Assembly (NCBI GenBank): GCA_963717635.1
Contig: OY970347.1
Location: 1,054,001-1,118,000, forward strand
Length of the DNA stretch: 64,000 bases
Direction: 5' to 3'
Source: JALZKA01 sp963717635
Lineage (GTDB): Bacteria; Actinomycetota; Thermoleophilia; Solirubrobacterales; 70-9
Shown here piece after piece: positions 23,991 through 33,447 of this stretch (within the stretch, counting starts at the first letter, position 1; the number at the start of each line of letters is the position of its first letter). Below the pieces are notes generated by a model. It had not been told where the DNA came from and searched no databases. It worked only from the letters and a program-made list of their open reading frames with translations. A program made the translations under genes and the position numbers.

Positions 23991-25301
23991 ATGGCCACGA
24001 AGCTGTTTGGAACCGACGGCGTCCGGGGGGTGGCCGGCGAGAAGCTGACCGCCGAGCTGGCGGTCGCGCTCGGTCGAGCCGCGGCCGCCGAGGCCGGTGC
24101 CGAGCGCCCGCAGGTGCTGATCGTCCGCGACACCCGGGAGTCGGGGCCGATGCTGGAGGCCGGATTGGCCGCCGGGATCGCCCAGGGCGGCGGCGACGCA
24201 TTGCTCGCCGGGGTGCTCCCGACACCCGCGGCCTCGGTGCTGGTGCGCCGGCTGGGTCTGGACCTCGCCGTCGTCGTCTCCGCCTCGCACAACCCCTGGC
24301 GCGACAACGGCATCAAGTTCTTCGGGCCCGACGGCGCGAAGCTGCCCGACGAGTCCGAGGCCCGGGTCGAAGCCGCCGTCGCCTCCGTGCCGGGGCCGCC
24401 CGCGGCCCTGGGGACGATCCGCGAACTGCACGGCGCGCTCGATGATTACCAGCGCGAGCTCGAGACCTCTTTCAGCCCGAACCTGAGCGGCCTGAAGGTC
24501 GTGCTCGACTGCTCGAACGGCTCGACCTCGAGGGCGGCGCCCCGAAACTTTGAGCGCCTCGGGGCAGAGGTCGAGGTCCTGTTCGCGGATCCCGACGGGC
24601 GCAACATCAACGACGGTTGCGGCTCAACCCATCCCGAGGGGCTGGCGGAGCGGGTGGTCGAGACCGGCGCCGACCTCGGGTTCGCCTACGACGGCGACGG
24701 AGACCGCGTGATCGCCGTCGACGGCGCGGGGGTAGTCCGCGACGGTGACGAGTTGATCGCGCTGATCGCGACCCAGCTTCGCGACGGCGGTTCGCTTGCT
24801 GGCGGTGTCGCGGTCACGGTGATGTCGAACTACGGCTTTCACTCGTCCATGCTGGCGGCGGGGATCGAGGTGGCGGTCACCCCGGTCGGCGATCGCCACG
24901 TGTCATCGGAGCTGGAGAGACGTGGATGGATCCTGGGCGGGGAGCAGTCCGGGCACCTGATCTGGACCGGTTTTGCCCCGACCGGTGATGGCATCGCAGC
25001 TTCGCTTCTTGTCGCCGGCGCGCTGGCCGGGCGTCCGCTCGCCGACGCGATCCCGATGCGAAAGCTGCCCCAGACGCTCGTCAACGTCGAGGTCGCGGAC
25101 CGCGACGCGGTCGAGTCGGCCAAGGGCCTCTGGTCGGCCGTCGACCATGAGGCCGAGGGACTCGAGGGTCGAGGCCGCATCCTCGTCCGCCCGTCAGGGA
25201 CGGAGCCGCTCGTCCGGGTCATGGTCGAGGCCCCGGAACAGGACGAGGCCGACCAGGTGGCCGAGCGCCTCGTGCAGGTCGTGCAGCGCGAACTCGGCTG
25301 A
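23991..25301 (+). CDS. glmM: Phosphoglucosamine mutase
   Basis: 436 residues. Converts glucosamine 6-phosphate to glucosamine 1-phosphate for UDP-GlcNAc synthesis. Motifs: KLFGTDGVRGVAG start, VVVSASHNPWRDNG with the phosphorylated serine, metal-binding YDGDGDRVIAVD, GEQSGHLI, and the phosphate-binding RPSGTEPLVRVM. It follows rpsI by 11 nt and precedes glmS, which makes its substrate, so the two steps are encoded side by side. Confidence 0.95.
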   Translation: MATKLFGTDGVRGVAGEKLTAELAVALGRAAAAEAGAERPQVLIVRDTRESGPMLEAGLAAGIAQGGGDALLAGVLPTPAASVLVRRLGLDLAVVVSASHNPWRDNGIKFFGPDGAKLPDESEARVEAAVASVPGPPAALGTIRELHGALDDYQRELETSFSPNLSGLKVVLDCSNGSTSRAAPRNFERLGAEVEVLFADPDGRNINDGCGSTHPEGLAERVVETGADLGFAYDGDGDRVIAVDGAGVVRDGDELIALIATQLRDGGSLAGGVAVTVMSNYGFHSSMLAAGIEVAVTPVGDRHVSSELERRGWILGGEQSGHLIWTGFAPTGDGIAASLLVAGALAGRPLADAIPMRKLPQTLVNVEVADRDAVESAKGLWSAVDHEAEGLEGRGRILVRPSGTEPLVRVMVEAPEQDEADQVAERLVQVVQRELG

Positions 25302-25315
25302 CCACGCCCCACGCA

Positions 25316-25363
25316 GCGAACGTCCCGCAACCCGCCTCATAGCACCGACTCCGGGACGTTCGC
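25316..25363. repeat. 12-bp perfect inverted repeat between glmM and glmS
   Basis: Arms GCGAACGTCCCG (25316-25327) and CGGGACGTTCGC (25352-25363) with a 24-nt loop. There is no T-run, so it is not a standard intrinsic terminator. It could be a processing or transcription-stop hairpin, a regulator site, or a dispersed palindromic repeat. Confidence 0.6.
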
Positions 25364-25382
25364 GCAGCCGCGGGCCTTCTCG

Positions 25383-25393
25383 TACCCTGTACT
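25383..25393 (+). promoter_or_regulatory. Possible glmS promoter
   Basis: TACCCT (25383-25388) and the overlapping TGTACT (25388-25393) lie 12 and 7 nt before ATG 25401. Either would give a short or absent leader. There is no room for a glmS ribozyme. Confidence 0.35.
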
Positions 25394-25400
25394 GCCTCCC

Positions 25401-27266
25401 ATGTGCGGCATCGTTGGATACGTCGGGCGGCGCCCCTGCCGCGATCTACTGATCAACGGCTTGCAGAAGCTCGAGTACCGCGGCTACGACTCCGCGGGGA
25501 TCTCGCTGCTCGCCGACGGCGAGATCGACACGGTCCGTGCCGTCGGCAACCTGGCAAATCTGCGCGCGGCCGTCGGATACGAGGTCGAGGGCGAGGGCAC
25601 CGGAGGGGTGGCGGTAGCCGCCCCGCCCGCCACGATCGGTCTCGCCCACACACGCTGGGCGACGCACGGCCGGGTGACCGAGGAGAACGCCCACCCGCAC
25701 GGCGATTGCACCAACGCCGTACACATCGTGCTCAACGGCATCGTCGAGAACCATTCGGAGCTGCGACAGCAGCTCCGCGACGAGGGCCACGTCTTCAGCT
25801 CCGAGACCGACGCGGAGATCGTCGCGCACCTGATCGAGAAGCACTACGACGGGGATCTGACCGAGGCGGTCCGTGACGCCTTCTCCGATCTCCGCGGCCA
25901 CTACGCGTTCGCGGCGATGCACGCCGAGCACCCGGAGACCCTGGTCGCCGCGCGTCAGGAATGCCCCCTGATCGTCGGGATCGGCTCCGACGAGACGTTC
26001 CTGGCCTCGGCGATCCCCGCGTTCCTGGCTGAGACGCGCCACGCCCTCCCAGTCGAAAACGGCGAGATCGTGACCGTGACCCCCGATGGAGCCACGATCA
26101 CCGACGCCGAGGGCGCCCCGGTTGAGCGCGACACCGAGGAGATCCTCTGGGATCAGGACGCGGCTGAGAAGGGCGGCTACGCGACCTTCATGCGCAAGGA
26201 GATCGACGAGCAGCCAGACGCCGTCGCCGAGACGATCGCCGACCGGCTCCCGGAGCGCGACCGGGTCGATCTCTCCGAGCTGGAGCTCGACCCGGAGTTC
26301 ATCAAGAACATGCGCCGGATCACGATCGTCGCCTGCGGCACGAGCTATCACGCCGGACTGGTGGGCCGCTACGCGATCGAGCAGTGGGCGCGGGTTCCCG
26401 TGGACATGGACATCGCATCCGAGTACCGGTACCGCGACCCGGTCGTCTCGCCGGACGACCTCGTGATCGGGATCACCCAGTCCGGCGAGACCGCCGACAC
26501 GCTCGCGGCGATGCGTCTGGCGCGCGAGAGGGGCGCCACCGTGTTGGCGCTGACCAACGTGATGGGCAGCCAGGCCACCCGCGACTCAGACGCCGTCCTC
26601 TACACGCGGGCGGGAATCGAGATCGGCGTGGCCGCCACCAAGACGTTCGTTAGCCAGGTTGCGGCGATGTATCTGATCGGGCTCTGGGTCGCACAGCAGC
26701 GCGACTCGATGCCGGAGCAGCGGATCGTCGAGCTGATCGCCGAGCTCAAGCACCTGCCGAGCAAGATCCAGGAGACGCTGGACTCGGTTGAGGACAGGGT
26801 CAAGTCGGTCGCCCGGGCCGAGCAGGACGGCAGCTTCTTCCTGTTTCTGGGCCGCAACATCGGCCTGCCGGTGTGCCTCGAGGGCGCGCTCAAGATGAAG
26901 GAGATCTCCTACATCCCTTCCGACGCCTACGCGGCCGGGGAGATGAAGCACGGGCCGATTGCCCTGCTCGACGAGTCGACCCCGGTCGTCTGCGTTGCCA
27001 CCGACAGCCCGATCCTCGCCAAGGTGCTCTCGAACGTGGAGGAGGTCCGCGCGCGCGGAGCCGACGTGATCTCGATCGCGACCGAGGGCACGCCGAAGGT
27101 GGCGGAGGCGTCGGACCTGACGATCGAAGTGCCGCGGACCGACTGGATCCTGCAGCCGATCGTCGCGATCATCCCGCTGCAGCTCCTCGCCTACCACGTG
27201 GCCCGCATGCGCGGGTTGAACGTGGACCAGCCGCGCAACCTCGCCAAGACCGTCACGGTCGAGTAA
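25401..27266 (+). CDS. glmS: Glutamine-fructose-6-phosphate aminotransferase (isomerising)
   Basis: 621 residues. N-terminal nucleophile glutaminase starting MCGIVGYVG, with RWATHG and NGIVENH, then two SIS domains that isomerise fructose 6-phosphate (ACGTSYHAGLVGRYAIE, SQSGETADTLAAM-type segment ITQSGETADTLAAMR, GRNIGLPVCLEGALKMKE) and the C-terminal NLAKTVTVE. Supplies glucosamine 6-phosphate for peptidoglycan. The Cys must be exposed after Met removal, which fixes the start at 25401. It acts just upstream of GlmM in the pathway. Confidence 0.96.
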   Translation: MCGIVGYVGRRPCRDLLINGLQKLEYRGYDSAGISLLADGEIDTVRAVGNLANLRAAVGYEVEGEGTGGVAVAAPPATIGLAHTRWATHGRVTEENAHPHGDCTNAVHIVLNGIVENHSELRQQLRDEGHVFSSETDAEIVAHLIEKHYDGDLTEAVRDAFSDLRGHYAFAAMHAEHPETLVAARQECPLIVGIGSDETFLASAIPAFLAETRHALPVENGEIVTVTPDGATITDAEGAPVERDTEEILWDQDAAEKGGYATFMRKEIDEQPDAVAETIADRLPERDRVDLSELELDPEFIKNMRRITIVACGTSYHAGLVGRYAIEQWARVPVDMDIASEYRYRDPVVSPDDLVIGITQSGETADTLAAMRLARERGATVLALTNVMGSQATRDSDAVLYTRAGIEIGVAATKTFVSQVAAMYLIGLWVAQQRDSMPEQRIVELIAELKHLPSKIQETLDSVEDRVKSVARAEQDGSFFLFLGRNIGLPVCLEGALKMKEISYIPSDAYAAGEMKHGPIALLDESTPVVCVATDSPILAKVLSNVEEVRARGADVISIATEGTPKVAEASDLTIEVPRTDWILQPIVAIIPLQLLAYHVARMRGLNVDQPRNLAKTVTVE

Positions 27267-27315
27267 CCACCGACACATGCTGGATTCGCGACTTGCATCA
27301 CTGATCAGATCACCG

Positions 27316-28947
27316 ATGCGCCGTCTCGCCTTCGTAGCCACGGTTGTCGTGCTGGGCGCACTCGGGTCCGGCTGCGGGGACGACGCCGGCGAGACCCCCA
27401 CCGGCGCCGCTCTCCCGGCCGCATCGGCCGTGCCTCCCGACCCCCTTCTTTATGTCGAGGCGGACATCTCGGGCGAGGGGGAGCAGCACTCAAACCTCAA
27501 CGCGATCCTCAGCGATCTGGGCGAGGTGCCACTGTTTGGGACCCCGGTCGATCCGAAGACGCTGATCACCCAGGCGCTCGAGGAGCTGGGCACTCAGAAC
27601 GGCGTCGACATCTCCTACGCGGAGGACTTCGAGCCGTGGCTCGGGAACTCACTGGCGGTTGGCTACACGACCCTGGAGAAGGACGAGCCGGGGTTCGTCC
27701 TCTCGATCGAGGTCTCAGACGAGGAGATCGCCCGCGACTCGATCGAGCGGATCACCGCCGCCGACGCCGCTGAGGAGACCGACGAGGAGTACGACGGCGT
27801 CGCCTACCAGGTGAGTGGCGGAGGCGCGTACGCCATCGGGGTCTTCGAGGACCGACTCGTGCTGGCGACGGTCGACCAGTTCGAGTCGGCCGTGGACGCC
27901 TCCCGCGGTGACTCGTTTGCGGCGACCGGGGATGCAGCCGAGGCGCTCGATGTCCTTGACGACGACCGGCTCGCGGCCACCTACGTGGATACAGGCGCGG
28001 CGCTCGATCTGACCGTCGCCGAGGGCGACGCCGATCCGGACGAGGCGGAGGCGGCGCGGGCGGTCGCGCCGGAGATCTTCGAGCAGCCGCTCGTGGCGGC
28101 GATCGCGGCTGGTGAGCGGACCGTGGCGCTCGACGTCGCCGTCGGCCATCCGGAGGATTCACCCGAGCTGTCGGGCACGGACCGGATCTCCGATGCACCC
28201 GCCGACGCGTTTGCCGCCGCTGGAATCGGCGGGGTGGGTGAGCAGATCGACGCGATCCTCGATCGGGTGGAGCCGATCGCCGCGGCCGCAGGCAAGGCGG
28301 ACCTCGACCGGGAGACGATCGCCTCGGAGTTCGAGTCGGCCACCGGCGTCCCGCTCGACGAAATCCTCGCGGCCACGGGCGACGCCGTGGCCTTCGGCCG
28401 GGGCGAGCTGCCCGACGACTTCCTCGCCGCCGTCGACGTCGAACTGACGGGGAGCGGGGATGCGCCGAAGCGTTTTGTGGACGGCCTGGAGCAGCTCGCC
28501 GAGGAGGACGATCAGACGATCCTCGGCCCGCCGCTGGACGCGTCCCAGCCCGGTTTTTCGGCCAAGCCGACTCCGGAAGCGGCGGCGGGGTCGCCCGTGA
28601 CCTTCCTGAACGTGGGACTCGGAGACGACCTCAGCTTCCTCCTGGCGAGCGACCGCGCCGTCGCCGAGGAGGAGCCGGCCGGCACTCTCGGCGAGACCCC
28701 GGCGTTCCAGGCGGCGGCCGACGCGCTTGGCGCGGACTACGAGCTGCTCGCGTTCGCCGACCTGAATCCGATCCTGGAGGCGGTGCTCGGCGACGCCGGC
28801 TCGATCCTCGACATCGCCTCGGGCGCCAGCCCGGATCTCGCGATCGCCGGATTCCTCGCCGAAAAGCTCGGGTTCGCCGTGGCCGGCTTTCGCCGCGATG
28901 GCGATCTGGTGATCCAGCGCACCATCGTCGGGCTGGACCAGCCCTGA
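27316..28947 (+). CDS. DUF3352 lipoprotein
   Basis: 543 residues from ATG 27316 (a start at 27277 would add 13 residues before the signal). The signal MRRLAFVATVVVLGALGSGCG ends in a lipobox-like Cys. The mature part is acidic and resembles the DUF3352 family found in Actinobacteria and cyanobacteria: PDPLLYVEADI near the start, LGNSLAVGYT, and repeated alpha/beta segments with DFLAAVDVELTG and LLAFADLNPIL. No catalytic motif is seen. Likely an exported envelope protein of unknown function, cotranscribed with acpS (TGATG overlap). Confidence 0.75.
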   Translation: MRRLAFVATVVVLGALGSGCGDDAGETPTGAALPAASAVPPDPLLYVEADISGEGEQHSNLNAILSDLGEVPLFGTPVDPKTLITQALEELGTQNGVDISYAEDFEPWLGNSLAVGYTTLEKDEPGFVLSIEVSDEEIARDSIERITAADAAEETDEEYDGVAYQVSGGGAYAIGVFEDRLVLATVDQFESAVDASRGDSFAATGDAAEALDVLDDDRLAATYVDTGAALDLTVAEGDADPDEAEAARAVAPEIFEQPLVAAIAAGERTVALDVAVGHPEDSPELSGTDRISDAPADAFAAAGIGGVGEQIDAILDRVEPIAAAAGKADLDRETIASEFESATGVPLDEILAATGDAVAFGRGELPDDFLAAVDVELTGSGDAPKRFVDGLEQLAEEDDQTILGPPLDASQPGFSAKPTPEAAAGSPVTFLNVGLGDDLSFLLASDRAVAEEEPAGTLGETPAFQAAADALGADYELLAFADLNPILEAVLGDAGSILDIASGASPDLAIAGFLAEKLGFAVAGFRRDGDLVIQRTIVGLDQP

Positions 28948-29309
28948 TGGTGGGTCTCGACCTGATCGAGATCGATCGGCTCGAGCGCGCGCTGGAGCGA
29001 CGGCCGAAGCTCGGCGAGCGGCTGTTCACGGAGCGGGAACGGGCCTTCGCAGCCGCCCGGGGGCGACCGGGCCAGCATCTGGCCGTTCGCTTTGCGGCGA
29101 AGGAGGCCGCTCTGAAGGCGCTCGGGCTCGGCGGCCTTCGCCTGCACGAGGTCGAGGTCGTCGGCGGCGGCGATCAGCCACCGAGGATCGAGCTGCACGG
29201 GTCGGCCGCCGAAGAGGCCGAGCGCCGAGGTCTCGAGCTCGACCTGTCGCTGACGCATTCGCGGGCGATCGCGGCGGCGGTCGTCGTCGCCCGTCCAGCC
29301 GTGCCCTAG
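28947..29309 (+). CDS. acpS: Holo-[acyl-carrier-protein] synthase
   Basis: 120 residues. Transfers 4'-phosphopantetheine from CoA to apo-ACP. Motifs GLDLIEIDRLERAL (metal-binding Asp), FTERERAFA, and RFAAKEAALKALGLG (Glu/Lys of the active site) are present, and SLTHSRAIAAAVVV closes the fold. ATG overlaps the DUF3352 stop by one base. The next gene, nnr, starts 37 nt on. Confidence 0.92.
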   Translation: MVGLDLIEIDRLERALERRPKLGERLFTERERAFAAARGRPGQHLAVRFAAKEAALKALGLGGLRLHEVEVVGGGDQPPRIELHGSAAEEAERRGLELDLSLTHSRAIAAAVVVARPAVP

Positions 29310-29333
29310 ATCGGGTTACAGCGGCGGCGGGGC

Positions 29334-29339
29334 TACCCT
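29334..29339 (+). promoter_or_regulatory. -10 box of the nnr gene
   Basis: TACCCT ends 7 nt before ATG 29347, which would place the transcription start at or next to the start codon. Confidence 0.45.
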
Positions 29340-29346
29340 GCGGCGC

Positions 29347-30891
29347 ATGCACGACTGGCTGCGACCGCTGTATGACGCCGAGGGGATGCGCGCGGTCGAC
29401 GGCTGGGCGATCGCCGAGCGCGGCATCCCCTCGCTGCGCCTGATGGATGCCGCCGGCGCGGCCGTGGCGCAGGCCGTGCGTGGACTCAACCCCTCCGGTC
29501 CGATCCGGATCGTCTGCGGGAAGGGCAACAACGGCGGCGACGGACTCGTCGCGGCGCGACTCCTGGCCGAGACAGGCTTCGACGCCGAGGCCCTCTTGCT
29601 GTGGCCGGCCGCCGAGCTTTCGACCGATGCTGCCGCCAACCTCGAGCGCCTTGATCGGCCGGCACGCGAGCTCGCTTCCGGCGAGATCGCCGCCGCGCTC
29701 GCAGGCTCCGGGGCGGTCGTCGATGCGATCTTCGGCACCGGCTTTGAAGGCGCGGCGCGCCCACCCGCAGCGGCGGCGATCGAGGCGATCGGCCGGTGCG
29801 GCGCACCGGTGATCGCGGCCGACATCGCGTCCGGCGTGAATGCGGCCACCGGTGAGGTCGAGGGCTTGGCGGTGCCGGCGACGATCACGGTCTCGTTCCA
29901 CGCCGGCAAGATGGGGCATCGGATCGCCCCGGGCAAGACGCACACCGGCGAGCTTCGGGTGGCGGACATAGGCATCCCCGATGGCGCGCCCGCGGACCCC
30001 GCGGGCGGCGAGATCGGCGCCGCGGTCCTCGCGCTGCCGCCGCGACGAGGCCCAGAGTCGACCAAGTTCACGTCCGGCCAGGTCCTGGTCGTCGGGGGTT
30101 CGCTTGGCCTGACGGGCGCCGTCGCTCTGTCGGCCACAGCCGCGATCCGTGCCGGGGCCGGTTACGCGACCGCCGCGGTCCCGGCCGAGCTCGAGCCGAT
30201 CCTGGAGTCGAAGCTGACCGAGGTCATGACGCGCGGTTGCGCTTCGGCCGAGGGCTCGTTTGCGCAGGACGCCGCCGGCTCGATTCTGGAAGCGGCCGAG
30301 CGTGCGGCGGCGATCGTGCTGGGCCCGGGCCTGGGCCGATCGGACGCGGCCCTCGATGTCGCCCGGCGCGTGGCCGCCGAGACCGAGGCACCACTGGTGG
30401 TCGACGCGGACGGCCTCAACGCTCATTCCGGGGCGCTTGCGGCCCTCGCAAACCGGCGCGGGAAGACCGTGCTGACGCCGCACGCCGGCGAGCTCGGCCG
30501 GCTTCTGGAACGGTCGTCGGATCAGGTCGGAGCCCATCGGCTCGCGGCCGCCCGCGAGGCCGCTGAGGCCGCGAGCGCCGTGGTCGTGCTGAAGGGGGAC
30601 GACACAATCGTGGTCGATGGTGGCGATCCCGGCGCTCCGGTGGCGGTGAACGTGGTCTCGGCGCCGGCGCTCGCGACGGCGGGGACGGGCGACGTTCTGG
30701 CCGGCACGATCGGGGCGCTTATGGCGCGCGGTCTTGCCCCGTTCGAAGCCGCCTGCTGCGCCGTGCGCGCGAACTCGTCCGCGGGCGTGTTGGCGGCCAA
30801 ACGGGTTGGAGCCGCCGAGTCGGTGATCGCGAGCGATGTTGTCGCTGCGCTACCGAAAGCACTCGGGAGTGGGTCGCGTGAGGCGAGCTGA
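29347..30891 (+). CDS. nnr: Bifunctional NAD(P)H-hydrate epimerase / ADP-dependent dehydratase
   Basis: 514 residues, repairing damaged NADHX and NADPHX. N-terminal YjeF_N epimerase: MRAVDGWAIAERGIPSLRLMD, GKGNNGGDGLVAARLL and DAIFGTGFEG. C-terminal ribokinase-like dehydratase: VLGPGLGRSDAAL, DADGLNAHSG, LTPHAGELGRLL and the catalytic GTGDVLAGTIGALMARG. Overlaps the start of alr by 14 nt. The nnr-alr pairing is common in bacteria. Confidence 0.93.
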   Translation: MHDWLRPLYDAEGMRAVDGWAIAERGIPSLRLMDAAGAAVAQAVRGLNPSGPIRIVCGKGNNGGDGLVAARLLAETGFDAEALLLWPAAELSTDAAANLERLDRPARELASGEIAAALAGSGAVVDAIFGTGFEGAARPPAAAAIEAIGRCGAPVIAADIASGVNAATGEVEGLAVPATITVSFHAGKMGHRIAPGKTHTGELRVADIGIPDGAPADPAGGEIGAAVLALPPRRGPESTKFTSGQVLVVGGSLGLTGAVALSATAAIRAGAGYATAAVPAELEPILESKLTEVMTRGCASAEGSFAQDAAGSILEAAERAAAIVLGPGLGRSDAALDVARRVAAETEAPLVVDADGLNAHSGALAALANRRGKTVLTPHAGELGRLLERSSDQVGAHRLAAAREAAEAASAVVVLKGDDTIVVDGGDPGAPVAVNVVSAPALATAGTGDVLAGTIGALMARGLAPFEAACCAVRANSSAGVLAAKRVGAAESVIASDVVAALPKALGSGSREAS

Positions 30892-31996
30892 GGCCACGGT
30901 CAACCTGGGCGCGGTCGAGCGGAACTGCACGCGGCTGCGCGACGAGCTGACCGGCGGGGCCCGGCTGTGCGCCGTGGTCAAGGCCGACGGCTATGGCCAC
31001 GGAGCGGTGCCGTGCGCTCGCGCGGCCCTGCGCGGTGGCGCCGAGGTCTTGGCGGTGGCCGCCGCGCCTGAGGCGACCGAGCTGCGCGGCGCCCTGCCGG
31101 ACGTCCCGATCCTGACGATGGGTGCCCTGTCGCCCGGCGAGCTCGACGAGGTCCTGCGGGCGGGCTCGGAGCTGGCGCTTTGGCGCGACGGATTCCGGGC
31201 GCTGGTCGTCGAGCGCGGCTCCGCTCTGGGGATGCGCCCGCGCGTCCACATCAAGTACGACACCGGCATGGGCCGGCTCGGCGAGAGCGACCCCGAGGCG
31301 GTGCTGGCGCTGTGCGACGCCGTCGCCGCGGACCCGGGCCTGGAGCTGGCCGGCCTCTGGACCCACCTCGCCACGGCCGACGAGGATGACGACGCCTTCC
31401 TCCGCCGGCAGCTGGCGCGTTTCGAGGAATTGGCGGGAGTGGCGCGAGAGCGATATCCCGGGATCGTGCTGCATGCGGCCAACAGCGCCGCGACGCTGCG
31501 CAACCCGGCGTCGCACTACGACATGGTCCGTTGCGGCATCGCCGTCTACGGGCTGGACCCGTTCGGACGGGATCCCGGCGCGCAGCGCCTAGAGCCGGCG
31601 CTGGAGTTGCTGTCCTACGTGGCCGACGTGAAGCGCTTCGAGGCCGGGGCCAGCGCCGGCTACGGCAGGCGCTGGGTGGCCGAGCGCGATACGTGGGTCG
31701 GCGTGCTGCCGATCGGCTACGGCGACGGCATACGCCGGGCGCTCACGAACGACGCGGACGTGCTGATCGAGGGCCGGCGTTACCCGCTGGTCGGGACGGT
31801 CTCGATGGACAATGTCACCGTGGACCTGGGGCCCGACACCGAAGTCGAGCCGGGCGCCGAGGCGGTCCTGATCGGCGCGCGCGGCGGTGAGCGGATACTG
31901 GCGGAGGACATCGCCGCGGCGCTCTCGACGATCAACTACGAGGTCACCTGCGGGATCTCGTCCCGGGTGCCGCGCGAGTTCGTGGGCGACGCGTGA
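30878..31996 (+). CDS. alr: Alanine racemase
   Basis: 372 residues from GTG 30878. PLP enzyme making D-alanine for peptidoglycan. AVVKADGYGHG holds the PLP lysine, HIKYDTGMGRLG the conserved strand, and YGRRW plus the later TVSMDNVTVDLG block belong to the C-terminal domain with the opposite catalytic Tyr nearby. An upstream ATG (30836) lies deep inside nnr and adds a basic non-family leader, so GTG is preferred. The stop overlaps the GTG of the CCA-type gene (GTGA). Confidence 0.92.
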   Translation: MRRAEATVNLGAVERNCTRLRDELTGGARLCAVVKADGYGHGAVPCARAALRGGAEVLAVAAAPEATELRGALPDVPILTMGALSPGELDEVLRAGSELALWRDGFRALVVERGSALGMRPRVHIKYDTGMGRLGESDPEAVLALCDAVAADPGLELAGLWTHLATADEDDDAFLRRQLARFEELAGVARERYPGIVLHAANSAATLRNPASHYDMVRCGIAVYGLDPFGRDPGAQRLEPALELLSYVADVKRFEAGASAGYGRRWVAERDTWVGVLPIGYGDGIRRALTNDADVLIEGRRYPLVGTVSMDNVTVDLGPDTEVEPGAEAVLIGARGGERILAEDIAAALSTINYEVTCGISSRVPREFVGDA

Positions 31997-33435
31997 GCTC
32001 GATCGCCGACGCGCTTGCGGCGGCCCCCGCGGTGAGTGCCGCCGCCAAGGTCGTGGACGCGCCGGCCTGGGTCGTCGGTGGGGCAGTCCGTGACGCGGCG
32101 CTGGGGCGGCCGGTCGTCGACGCCGACCTGGCGGTCGAGCCGGGCGCGGAGGAGCAGGCTGCCGTTGCCATCGCCCGAGAAGGTGGGGGGGCCGCTTTCC
32201 TGTTGTCGGAGGAGTTCGGGACGTGGCGCGCGGTCAGTGGCGAGCGGTCCTGGCACGTCGACGTGAGTCGCCTGCGCGGCGACGACCTCGAGTCCGACCT
32301 CGCGCTCCGCGACTTCACCGTGAACGCGATCGCGCTGCCGCTCGCCGCCCTCGACGGAGACCCGGTCGACCCGCACGACGGTCGCGGCGATCTCGAGCAA
32401 CGCCTGCTCCGTGCGGTGTCGCCCCGTTCCTTTGCCGATGATCCGCTGCGCCTGCTGCGGGCCGCCCGGATCGCCGCCGCGCTCGAGTTCGAGATCGAGC
32501 CGGGAACCATTGATCTCGCCCGCGCCGAGGCTGCCCGAGCGGCCGAGCCCGCGGGTGAGCGCCGGCTCGCCGAGCTGCGCCTCCTGGTCGCGGGGCGGGA
32601 TCCGATCAGCGCGTTCGGGCTGCTGGATGAGCTCGGCGCGACGTCGGGTGTATTGCCCGAGCTGGAAGCGCTGCGCGGAGTCGAGCAGAACCCGAATCAC
32701 CACCTCGACGTCCACGGCCACACGATCGAGGTCCTGCGCCAGCTCCTGGAGGTCGAGTCCGATCTCGACGCCTATGCGGGGGCCAGCGCCGACCGCGTGC
32801 GGGAACTGCTGGACGAGCCCCTCGGCGATGGGTTCAGCCGCGGCGAGGGGCTGCGCCTCGGCGCGCTGATGCACGACATCGGCAAACCGGCGACCAAGGG
32901 TGGGCACGCCGGGTATGTGACCTTCATCGGCCACGACTCGGTCGGCGCGGACCAGGTCGTCGACTCGCTGGCCCGGCTGAAGGCCAGCCGGGCGCTCAGC
33001 AAATACGTCGAAGGTCTGACCCGCAACCACCTGCACCTTGGCTTCATGGTCCACGAGCGGCCCGTGCCCCGGCGACGCCTCTACGAGTACCTGGCGCGCT
33101 GCGGCGACGTCGCTCCCGATGTCACGCTGCTGACCGCCGCCGACCGCATGTCCGCGCGCGGCTCTGGAGCAATCGCGGCGCCGGAGATGATCAACGCCCA
33201 CCTGGACCTGGTTCGCGAGGTCCTGCCGGCAGCGCTCGACTGGCACGAGGCCGGGCCGCCTCCGGTGCCGATCGCGGGCGACGAGCTTGCCCGCGAGCTC
33301 GGGATCGAGGAGGGGCCCCGGTTGGGCGAGCTCATCGCAGAGCTCCGCGCGGCCGTGTTCGCCGGCGAGGTCGCCGACCGCGAGTCGGCGATCGGGCACG
33401 CGCGCCGGGCGCTGGATCAGGCCGCGAGCGACTAG
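31993..33435 (+). CDS. CCA-adding-type tRNA nucleotidyltransferase with HD domain
   Basis: 480 residues. Class II nucleotidyltransferase head: AWVVGGAVRDAALGRPVVDADLAV gives the GGxVRD motif and the D-x-D metal site; RDFTVNAIAL and FADDPLRLLRAARIAA are the family's nucleotide and template-mimic motifs. An HD phosphohydrolase domain follows with MHDIGKPAT near residue 297. It adds or repairs CCA or A residues at tRNA 3' ends. GTG start overlaps the alr stop by four bases. Whether it adds CCA or only A cannot be told by eye. Confidence 0.85.
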   Translation: MSSIADALAAAPAVSAAAKVVDAPAWVVGGAVRDAALGRPVVDADLAVEPGAEEQAAVAIAREGGGAAFLLSEEFGTWRAVSGERSWHVDVSRLRGDDLESDLALRDFTVNAIALPLAALDGDPVDPHDGRGDLEQRLLRAVSPRSFADDPLRLLRAARIAAALEFEIEPGTIDLARAEAARAAEPAGERRLAELRLLVAGRDPISAFGLLDELGATSGVLPELEALRGVEQNPNHHLDVHGHTIEVLRQLLEVESDLDAYAGASADRVRELLDEPLGDGFSRGEGLRLGALMHDIGKPATKGGHAGYVTFIGHDSVGADQVVDSLARLKASRALSKYVEGLTRNHLHLGFMVHERPVPRRRLYEYLARCGDVAPDVTLLTAADRMSARGSGAIAAPEMINAHLDLVREVLPAALDWHEAGPPPVPIAGDELARELGIEEGPRLGELIAELRAAVFAGEVADRESAIGHARRALDQAASD

Positions 33436-33438
33436 GCT
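33433..33438 (+). promoter_or_regulatory. -10 box of the HIT gene
   Basis: TAGGCT overlaps the stop of the upstream gene and ends 9 nt before ATG 33448. Confidence 0.4.
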
Positions 33439-33447
33439 GCGCGCCCG

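Noticed and set aside
25302..25400. glmS ribozyme or riboswitch before glmS
   Set aside because: Only 99 nt separate glmM and glmS and the start seems leaderless; no ribozyme core is recognisable.
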